The notes under the pieces are model-generated. The model did not search any database and was not told where the DNA came from. It saw nothing but the letters and a program-made list of their open reading frames with translations. Positions 1 to 4,615 of a DNA stretch of 5,796 bases are shown here, one piece after another. The DNA is from Betaproteobacteria bacterium HGW-Betaproteobacteria-2. GTDB taxonomy: Bacteria; Pseudomonadota; Gammaproteobacteria; Burkholderiales; Methylophilaceae. The stretch's first letter is position 1. Every line of letters starts with the position of its first letter. The position numbers and the translations under genes are program-made. Location of the stretch: assembly GCA_002842255.1 (NCBI GenBank), contig PHCM01000107.1, positions 1-5,796 on the forward strand, in the 5' to 3' direction.

Positions 1-391
1 TGATTTGCACGCTGATGCAGAGCGGGCCGCGTGTGGTGTCGCCGCCAATCAGGTCGACCTTGAATCTTTCCGCGCAGGCAAAAAAACCTTCGGCAAAAGC
101 GGCGATCCAGTCTTCATCGGCAGCCGGTAGCGCAATCGTCAGCGTCGCCCATTTGGGCTCTGCGCCCATGGCGGCCATGTCCGAGATATTGACCGCCAGC
201 GATTTCCAGCCAAGTTGCCGGGGATCGGTATCGGCAAGAAAGTGAGTGCCTGCTACCAGCATGTCGACTGAAATGGCGAGTTCATGGCCTGAATCTACAG
301 TGACTAGCGCGGCATCGTCACCGACGCCGAGATTGGTATGCGAGGTCGGGCGTGTGAAATATTGCCGGATCAGATCGAATTCGGACGCCAT
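1..391 (-). CDS. thiL: Thiamine-monophosphate kinase (ThiL), N-terminal 130 residues; gene cut by window edge
   Basis: ThiL phosphorylates thiamine monophosphate with ATP to thiamine pyrophosphate, the last step of cofactor biosynthesis, in the cytoplasm. Translating the minus strand from the ATG at 391-389 gives an open frame to the left edge with the family's landmarks in order: the start [12 protein letters not shown], the Mg/ATP-binding GVGDDAA at residues 22-28, [11 protein letters not shown] at 41-51, the conserved stretch [18 protein letters not shown] at 60-77, and [11 protein letters not shown] at 114-124. ThiL is usually about 320 residues, so roughly 40% is present, including most of the N-terminal PurM/AIR-synthase-like domain. 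The ATG overlaps the TGA of upstream mogA by one base (TGATG at 393-389), which points to translational coupling in one transcript. No independent promoter is needed. The frame is intact throughout the visible part, and no key residue appears missing. Identification is from remembered family motifs and is firm. Confidence 0.95.
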   Translation of the reverse strand, partial: MASEFDLIRQYFTRPTSHTNLGVGDDAALVTVDSGHELAISVDMLVAGTHFLADTDPRQLGWKSLAVNISDMAAMGAEPKWATLTIALPAADEDWIAAFAEGFFACAERFKVDLIGGDTTRGPLCISVQI

Positions 392-981
392 CAGCTGTTC
401 GGTTTTGCAGCGGATTTTGGGCGGAACGCCTTGACCACGGATTCGTCGGTTTCGATATAAGGCCCACCGATCAGGTCGAGGCAGTAGGGCACGGCGGCGA
501 AGATGCCATGCACCTTGGCCTGCCCTTGTTCGTCTTTCAGGCCTTCGAGTGTCTGCGCGATGGATTTCGGTTGCCCCGGCAGGTTGATGATCAGGCATTG
601 CTTGCGCACGACCGCGACTTGTCTGGACAGGATGGCAGTCGGCACGAAATTGAGGCTGATCTGGCGCATCTGTTCGCCGAAGCCCGGCATTTCCTTGTCG
701 GCAACGGCCAATGTCGCTTCCGGCGTGACATCCCGCAATGCGGGACCGGTGCCGCCTGTGGTCAGTACCAGGCCGCAGGCTTCCTGGTCGACGAGGTCGA
801 TCAGGGTTGATTCGATTTCCGTCTGTTCGTCCGGAATCACACGGACAACGGCTTCCCACGGCGATGTCAGCGCACGGTCCAGCCATTCCTTCAGTGCGGG
901 GATGCCCTTGTCTTCGTAGACGCCGGTAGCGGCGCGGTCGCTGATGGAAACGAGGCCGATGCGGATGTTTTGTTGTGTCAT
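391..981 (-). CDS. mogA: Molybdopterin adenylyltransferase MogA
   Basis: MogA adenylylates molybdopterin to MPT-AMP, preparing it for molybdenum insertion by MoeA in molybdenum cofactor synthesis; it is a soluble trimeric enzyme. The 196-residue product matches the usual length (195 in E. coli) and is collinear with it: [10 protein letters not shown] at 8-17, [10 protein letters not shown] at 21-30, the signature [17 protein letters not shown] at 74-90, [12 protein letters not shown] at 99-110, LPGQPKS at 134-140, and FRPKSA near the C-terminus. The two aspartates shown to matter in E. coli MogA (Asp49 and Asp82) correspond to D51 in IPDEQ and D84 in RDVTP. This is the stand-alone MogA type, not a MoaB or a fused Cnx1/gephyrin form. 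The start at 981 places the N-terminus two residues longer than the E. coli protein; no good Shine-Dalgarno is visible before it. It is the first gene of a mogA-thiL pair. Confidence 0.96.
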   Translation of the reverse strand: MTQQNIRIGLVSISDRAATGVYEDKGIPALKEWLDRALTSPWEAVVRVIPDEQTEIESTLIDLVDQEACGLVLTTGGTGPALRDVTPEATLAVADKEMPGFGEQMRQISLNFVPTAILSRQVAVVRKQCLIINLPGQPKSIAQTLEGLKDEQGQAKVHGIFAAVPYCLDLIGGPYIETDESVVKAFRPKSAAKPNS

Positions 982-1020
982 ATGGATACTTTGCGGATAT
1001 TGGTTGTCTGTTGAGCAGGA

Positions 1021-1049
1021 GCAGATTGAGGTTAAATCATATCATCTGC
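1021..1049. repeat. Imperfect inverted repeat GCAGAT-N17-ATCTGC in the divergent promoter region
   Basis: GCAGAT at 1021-1026 is the exact inverse of ATCTGC at 1044-1049. With one bulged base the arms extend inward (GCAGATTGA against TCATCTGC). The AT-rich centre holds the best minus-strand -10 candidate (1036-1041). The position would suit an operator for a regulator acting on one or both divergent genes, but a 6-bp arm separated by 17 bp can occur by chance. Confidence 0.25.
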
Positions 1050-1122
1050 CGGTCTTGCCGATAATTCGACCTGCACATGCAATTTCTACTGTCGTTTATG
1101 ACATACCATTTTGAAGAATGAT

Positions 1123-1127
1123 GAGGA
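1123..1127 (+). promoter_or_regulatory. Ribosome binding site that decides the PDZ-gene start
   Basis: GAGGA lies 4 nt before the ATG at 1132. This supports ATG 1132 over the in-frame TTG at 1111, which would add the charged leader MKNDEDK in front of a signal peptide and has no comparable Shine-Dalgarno. It is the clearest Shine-Dalgarno in the window. Confidence 0.6.
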
Positions 1128-1131
1128 CAAA

Positions 1132-1866
1132 ATGCGCTTATTCTCTATCGTGTTGATTGCGTGCGGTTTTCTGGGCCTGAATCTTTCGGCACAGGCCGCC
1201 GATACCGACAATCCCTATGCAGACAATTACAAGGCGCTGGAAATGCGGGCGAAAATCCTGCCTCCGGAACAGCCGGAACCGCAGATATACAAGGGTTCGG
1301 ATAACAAGGAGGCCGACTATCAGCGTATGCTGGAAAAGGGTTTCGATCTGCTGGGTTATTCCAGTTTCGAGGCTGGCGATGTCCCGGCTGAAAAGCTGAT
1401 GGAGCATGCCAAGGCGGTCAATGCGCATCTGGTACTGGTGACAAGTCAGCGTAGCGGCGATGTGCCGGCCAGTATCAAGATTGATCAGCTGCGGAAAAAG
1501 GCGCGCGAGCAGAACACCGATACCGTCGATCTCGATATGCTGGATCAGTCATCGGTGCGTTATGCCTATCATGCCTCCTACTGGGTGAAGCTGGCGCCTC
1601 CGTTGATAGGCTTGCATGTCAGGCCGCCGACCGAGGATGAACGGGAGCAGGGGCTGATCGTGGTAGCGGTAATCAACAACTCCCCTGCCGAAAAAGCCTC
1701 TTTGCAGGTGCTGGATGTCATCCGGCGTATTGGCGACGAGGTGCTGGAGAAGCCGGAAGCACTTGCCAAAGCTGCCAAGCGCTATGCAGGGCAGACCGTC
1801 GAGGTGGAGTTCAAGCGGCATGGCGACATCATGAAAACCAGCATGACTTTGAATCGCGCTTATTAA
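1132..1866 (+). CDS. Exported PDZ-domain protein of unknown function
   Basis: The product is 244 residues from the ATG at 1132. Residues 1-22 look like a Sec signal peptide: R2, a hydrophobic core to about residue 18, then SAQA followed by ADTDN, so cleavage near 22/23 and a periplasmic location are likely. Residues 30-60 are polar with PPEQPEP. Residues about 60-153 form an uncharacterised module with FDLLGYSSFEAGDV (71-84), AKAVNAHLVLV (93-103) and YAYHASYWVKL (144-154), plus a charged insert at 114-140. Residues about 158-243 are a PDZ domain: GLIVVAVINNSPAEKASL (174-191), then LDVIRRIGDEVL (194-205), where the usual Gly-Asp is Leu-Asp, then AGQTVEVEFKRHGD (219-232). There is no protease domain, so it is not an HtrA/Deg or Ctp protease. 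PDZ domains bind C-terminal peptides, so an envelope scaffolding or quality-control role is possible, but no function can be assigned. It appears monocistronic, with its own terminator downstream. Confidence 0.88.
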   Translation: MRLFSIVLIACGFLGLNLSAQAADTDNPYADNYKALEMRAKILPPEQPEPQIYKGSDNKEADYQRMLEKGFDLLGYSSFEAGDVPAEKLMEHAKAVNAHLVLVTSQRSGDVPASIKIDQLRKKAREQNTDTVDLDMLDQSSVRYAYHASYWVKLAPPLIGLHVRPPTEDEREQGLIVVAVINNSPAEKASLQVLDVIRRIGDEVLEKPEALAKAAKRYAGQTVEVEFKRHGDIMKTSMTLNRAY

Positions 1867-1873
1867 ACTTGGG

Positions 1874-1879
1874 TAGAAT
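1874..1879 (+). promoter_or_regulatory. Possible -10 element (TAGAAT) for the Gcr-family gene
   Basis: TAGAAT at 1874-1879 matches the sigma-70 -10 consensus at 5 of 6 positions. TTGAAT at 1849-1854 could be its -35 (4 of 6) with a long 19-bp spacer, lying inside the last codons of the PDZ gene. A transcript would begin around 1886, within the left arm of the terminator hairpin, so it would lack a full stem and could pass into the Gcr-family gene. It is weak on sequence alone. Confidence 0.25.
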
Positions 1880-1882
1880 GAC

Positions 1883-1915
1883 AAGCCACCGTGCAGCTTC
1901 ATGCGGTGGCTTTTT
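1883..1915 (+). terminator. Intrinsic terminator after the PDZ-protein gene
   Basis: AAGCCACCG (1883-1891) pairs perfectly with CGGTGGCTT (1904-1912) around a 12-nt loop, and the right arm runs into a stretch of five T residues (1911-1915). It starts 17 nt after the PDZ stop codon. On the minus strand the hairpin is not followed by a clean T-run, so it acts mainly on plus-strand transcripts. It separates the PDZ gene from the next gene, 80 nt further on. Confidence 0.85.
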
Positions 1916-1994
1916 CGAGCTCGGTTTCGGCTGAGACGCAGTCGGCAGGCGGCATCAAGCAGCCAGCCGGCAACAAGGGAAAATCAAGAACAAG

Positions 1995-3989
1995 ATGACG
2001 ATAGAAGCCATACTGGAAAGTTACAGTGGAGAACCGGGACGAGAGGCGAGGTTTCTGGCCGCGCTTGCTGCTGAAATCCGCCCGCCGCGGCTGAGCGGCA
2101 TCGACCATGCGACGCATGCGCTGCAGGCATTGTGTTATGTGCTGAACAACGATGCGGACAAGGCGGCATTACTACGCAACGCGATTCTGACCTTGCTGGC
2201 CGAGCACAAGCCGGTCTCGCTGTTTGTCGAGTCCGGTATCCAGCCCAGTACCGGTTTTTTCTCCGAATTGTGGCGCAAGCTTGGGCACAAGCTGCTGCCG
2301 GCAGCTGTCGATACGCGCTATCTGAAAGATTTGTTTGCCCTGATTTTCCCAAGAGCCAGTGATGAGCAATGGGTGGTTGCCGTGCCGAACACGGTGTGGG
2401 AGCAGTTGATCGAGGCCTTGCGTTTTCATGAGGCGCCATTGGAGCAGCGTGCAGCCTGTGCCGAGAATTTTCTCGATGCCATCGAAGTGCTTTCCTACCG
2501 TATATCCGCACTCGGCCTCGAGCCCGAGCTGCTTCGTAGCAGGCCTGAGCTGGAAGACCATCAGTCGCCGTTCATCATGCAGAATGTGGAACTGCGCAGT
2601 TTCCTTGCCAGTGTCGATCAGGGCGGTGACATCCGGCAGATTCTGGTGATGCTGGACCAGTGCCGCAACGTGATTGCCAAGGTGCGTAGCAGCAGTTCGC
2701 AATCCGGCACCAGCATCAACCTCACCTATCTGTTGCAGCGCATCTCGCAGAAGGTTCGTCGTCTGGAAACCATGCTGAACATTATTGTCAGCCTGCACGC
2801 CGGCGAGATGCCGGGTACTGAATATGCAGAACTGTTCAAGACTCTGGTGCAGGGTGAATGCCACAAGAACAATGTGCGCCAGCATCTGCGCGAGAACATG
2901 GAGCTGATGGCCTTGCGCGTCACCGAGAACGCCAGCCGCGCCGGTGAACATTACATTACCGAGACGCGTAGCGAATATTACGCGCTGATGCGTTCCGCCA
3001 TGGGCGCCGGCCTGATTGTCGGCGTCATGGCCATGATCAAGATCATGACCGCCAACCAGCACCATGCACCGCTGACCGAGGCTATCCTGTTCAGCTTGAA
3101 TTACGGTCTGGGTTTTGTCCTCATCCACATACTGCACTTCACGGTGGCGACCAAGCAACCGGCGATGACGGCGGCTGCGATTGCTGCCAGTATCGACGAC
3201 AGCGATGGCAAGAATCGTAACATGGACAATCTGGTCAGCATCATCGCGCAGACCGTGCGTAGCCAGACCATCGCCATCATCGGTAACGTCTCGTTGGCGG
3301 TGCCGACCGCCATGCTGATAGCCGGCCTGTTCTATCTGGTGGCCGGTGAGCATTTCGTTTCACCGGAGAAGGCCCATCATTTGCTGGAGGAGATCGATCC
3401 GTTGCACAGCGGCGCGCTGTTCTACGCCGGCATCGCCGGTGTCTGTCTGTTCCTTTCCGGACTGATCGCCGGTTACCACGACAACATGGCGATCTATAAC
3501 AAGATCCCGCAGCGTTTGCGCGCCTTGGGCTGGCTGCAATTCATATTGGGTGAAGCGCGGCTGGACAAGGTCGTGCGTTACGTGGAAAACAATCTGGGTG
3601 CGCTGGCCGGTAATTTCTACTTCGGCTGTCTGCTCGGTGGCATGGCTGCTGTCGGCGTGCTACTCGGCTTGCCGGTCGATATCCGCCATATCGCGTTTTC
3701 ATCCGCATTTGTTGGCTTTTCTTTTGTCGGGCTCGAGTTTGATATTACGTTGGGTGTGGCGCTCTATGCTGCGCTGGCCGTGATGCTGATCGGCACGATG
3801 AATCTGCTGGTGAGCTTCGGTCTGGCACTGTACGTTGCCATGAAGTCGCGCAAAGTCAGCTTTGTGCAGTGGCGCCGTCTGGCCGTTGCGCTGGCAAAAC
3901 GGCTTTATCGCAATCCGCGTGAATTCTTCATGCCGCCCAGAATGGAGCAGGGGGCCGCGTCAGTGCTGCAAGAGGAAAAATCGGATTAG
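1995..3989 (+). CDS. Gcr/SpecificRecomb-family polytopic membrane protein (labelled 'site-specific recombinase')
   Basis: This 664-residue protein matches what I know of the Pfam SpecificRecomb (Gcr) family, usually about 640-700 residues. The soluble half (1-330) holds the family stretch LFVESGIQPSTGFFSELWRK (76-95), then LLPAAVDTRYLKDLF (100-114) and WVVAVPNTVWEQL (126-138), followed by a helical region rich in charged residues (200-330). The C-terminal half is membrane-embedded, with likely spans at about 335-352, 361-381, 425-449, 473-494, 540-558, 566-582 and 586-613. Conserved-looking loops are HFTVATKQPAM (381-391), GYHDNMAIYNKIPQRL (493-508) and LGALAGNFYFG (534-544). I see no tyrosine- or serine-recombinase catalytic motif, so the recombinase name is doubtful and the function unknown. 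ATG 1995 is the only start: the frame upstream is closed by a TGA at 1932 with no alternative start codon between. Shine-Dalgarno is poor (AAGGGA, 14 nt away). The end overlaps convergent darP by 4 bp. Confidence 0.88.
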   Translation: MTIEAILESYSGEPGREARFLAALAAEIRPPRLSGIDHATHALQALCYVLNNDADKAALLRNAILTLLAEHKPVSLFVESGIQPSTGFFSELWRKLGHKLLPAAVDTRYLKDLFALIFPRASDEQWVVAVPNTVWEQLIEALRFHEAPLEQRAACAENFLDAIEVLSYRISALGLEPELLRSRPELEDHQSPFIMQNVELRSFLASVDQGGDIRQILVMLDQCRNVIAKVRSSSSQSGTSINLTYLLQRISQKVRRLETMLNIIVSLHAGEMPGTEYAELFKTLVQGECHKNNVRQHLRENMELMALRVTENASRAGEHYITETRSEYYALMRSAMGAGLIVGVMAMIKIMTANQHHAPLTEAILFSLNYGLGFVLIHILHFTVATKQPAMTAAAIAASIDDSDGKNRNMDNLVSIIAQTVRSQTIAIIGNVSLAVPTAMLIAGLFYLVAGEHFVSPEKAHHLLEEIDPLHSGALFYAGIAGVCLFLSGLIAGYHDNMAIYNKIPQRLRALGWLQFILGEARLDKVVRYVENNLGALAGNFYFGCLLGGMAAVGVLLGLPVDIRHIAFSSAFVGFSFVGLEFDITLGVALYAALAVMLIGTMNLLVSFGLALYVAMKSRKVSFVQWRRLAVALAKRLYRNPREFFMPPRMEQGAASVLQEEKSD

Positions 3990-4519
3990 TCTTCGGGCGT
4001 GAAATCCCTGGACTCTTCCGGATGGTTATCAGTCTCGACGATCTCTCGCAGTATTTTGAATAGTTCGCGGCTGCTCTTGGGCGGTTTGTTGGCGAGGACT
4101 TCGCGCTTGTGGTTGCGTATCAGCGTGCGTATCTGCTGGCTGTCGGCATGCGGGTGGTCGCGCATGAATTCGGCCAGGCTGTTTTCATCTTCCAGCAGGC
4201 GGCTGCGCAGGCGTTCGAGCTGGTGAAAATGCGCGTTCTCCTCCGTATGCTTGCCTTCCCAGCGTTTGAGCTGGTCGATGATGGGTGCGGTATCCACTTC
4301 GCGCATCAGGCTACCAAGGTACTGGTGCTGACGCCGCAGGGCGCCGTTCGAGGTGATGCGTTTGGCTTCCTTGACGGCATCCAGCAGTCTTTCCGGCAGA
4401 TCCAGCTTGGCTAGCTTGTCACTGGGTAGTTTGGTGAGCTTGACGCCAAGATCCTGCAAGGCATCCATTTCGGCCTTGCGTCTGGTTTTACTGATGGGTT
4501 CTTGAGATTCTTCTGACAT
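3986..4519 (-). CDS. darP: Dual-action ribosomal maturation protein DarP (YjgA, DUF615)
   Basis: DarP (formerly YjgA) associates with late 50S precursors and promotes maturation of the 23S rRNA peptidyl-transferase region. The 177-residue product is close to the E. coli length (183) and shows the DUF615 pattern: an acidic N-terminus, then SKTRRKAEMDALQDLG (10-25), LPERLLDAVKEAKRI (41-55), LRRQHQYLGSLMR (61-73), HFHQLERLRSRLL (97-109), LAEFMRDHPHADSQQIRTLI (115-134) and PPKSSRELFKILREI (146-160). It is small, highly charged and almost entirely helical, with no membrane segment. The start ATG at 4519-4517 gives the family's usual N-terminus; no Shine-Dalgarno stands out. It is transcribed divergently from pmbA across a 96-bp spacer, and its TAA overlaps the TAG of the Gcr-family gene. 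No intrinsic terminator is visible past the stop. Confidence 0.93.
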   Translation of the reverse strand: MSEESQEPISKTRRKAEMDALQDLGVKLTKLPSDKLAKLDLPERLLDAVKEAKRITSNGALRRQHQYLGSLMREVDTAPIIDQLKRWEGKHTEENAHFHQLERLRSRLLEDENSLAEFMRDHPHADSQQIRTLIRNHKREVLANKPPKSSRELFKILREIVETDNHPEESRDFTPED

Positions 4520-4615
4520 GCTGGCAATGCTGAGTTGAGTGGTGATGTATGATAACAGCTTTTGCCTTTGCCATTTTCAGCGGTACCCGTTACCGACATT
4601 TTTGAGTATTTATCC
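4520..4615. promoter_or_regulatory. Divergent promoter region between darP and pmbA
   Basis: This 96-bp spacer must serve both genes. Around 4548-4554 the sequence TATGATA gives a -10-like hexamer on each strand: TATGAT (4548-4553) on plus for pmbA and TATCAT (complement of 4549-4554) on minus for darP, each one mismatch from consensus. No convincing -35 lies 16-18 bp upstream of either. CTGGCA at 4521-4526 is a 4-of-6 match for the plus strand, but the spacer would be 21 bp. If both are used, RNA polymerase could not occupy the two promoters at once. Confidence 0.35.
4581..4603 (+). other. Small hairpin with T-run in the pmbA leader
   Basis: CGGTA (4581-4585) and TACCG (4591-4595) form a 5-bp stem with a 5-nt loop, followed after three bases by five T residues (4599-4603), 12 nt before the pmbA ATG. 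The shape resembles a weak terminator or attenuator, but the stem is short and the T-run is not adjacent, so it may have no function. Confidence 0.25.

Larger units (their letters stand above)
982..1131. promoter_or_regulatory. Divergent intergenic region between mogA and the PDZ-protein gene
   Basis: This 150-bp stretch must carry the promoters for mogA-thiL (minus strand) and for the PDZ gene (plus strand). It is visibly more AT-rich than the genes on either side. The best minus-strand candidate is TATGAT (complement of 1036-1041) with a poor -35, TTATCG (complement of 1059-1064), 17 bp upstream. On the plus strand GATAAT at 1060-1065 and TATGAC at 1097-1102 are -10-like, but neither has a matching -35 at the right distance. 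I see no small gene here. The region clearly must be regulatory, but the exact promoter assignments are weak. Confidence 0.4.

Noticed and set aside
503..919. Plus-strand frames antisense to mogA
   Set aside because: mogA on the minus strand is collinear with the known enzyme over its full length; the plus-strand products are low-complexity and unrecognisable.
1072..1081. Near-palindrome TGCACATGCA upstream of the PDZ gene
   Set aside because: Two adjacent four-base palindromes separated by two bases; too short to claim as an operator.
1111..1131. TTG at 1111 as the start of the PDZ gene
   Set aside because: It would put an acidic leader before the signal peptide; ATG 1132 has GAGGA just upstream and yields a normal signal peptide.
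1549..1902. 117-codon minus-strand frame antisense to the PDZ gene
   Set aside because: It starts inside the terminator hairpin and has no motif or ribosome binding site; the plus-strand PDZ protein accounts for the region.
1916..1923. Palindrome CGAGCTCG just after the terminator
   Set aside because: Eight-base palindromes are common by chance and this one has no associated motif.
2172..3353. 393-codon open frame on the minus strand, antisense to the Gcr-family gene
   Set aside because: It lies wholly within a well-supported gene. Its product is rich in His, Gln, Asp and Gly with no recognisable motif, as expected for an antisense shadow in GC-rich DNA.
1995..3989. Mobile element or integron suggested by the 'recombinase' family name
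   Set aside because: No terminal inverted repeats, target duplication, attachment site or tRNA is visible nearby, and the protein is a membrane protein lacking recombinase catalytic motifs.
4561..4572. Tandem TTTGCC TTTGCC
   Set aside because: Only two copies of six bases; easily due to chance and no link to a known element.
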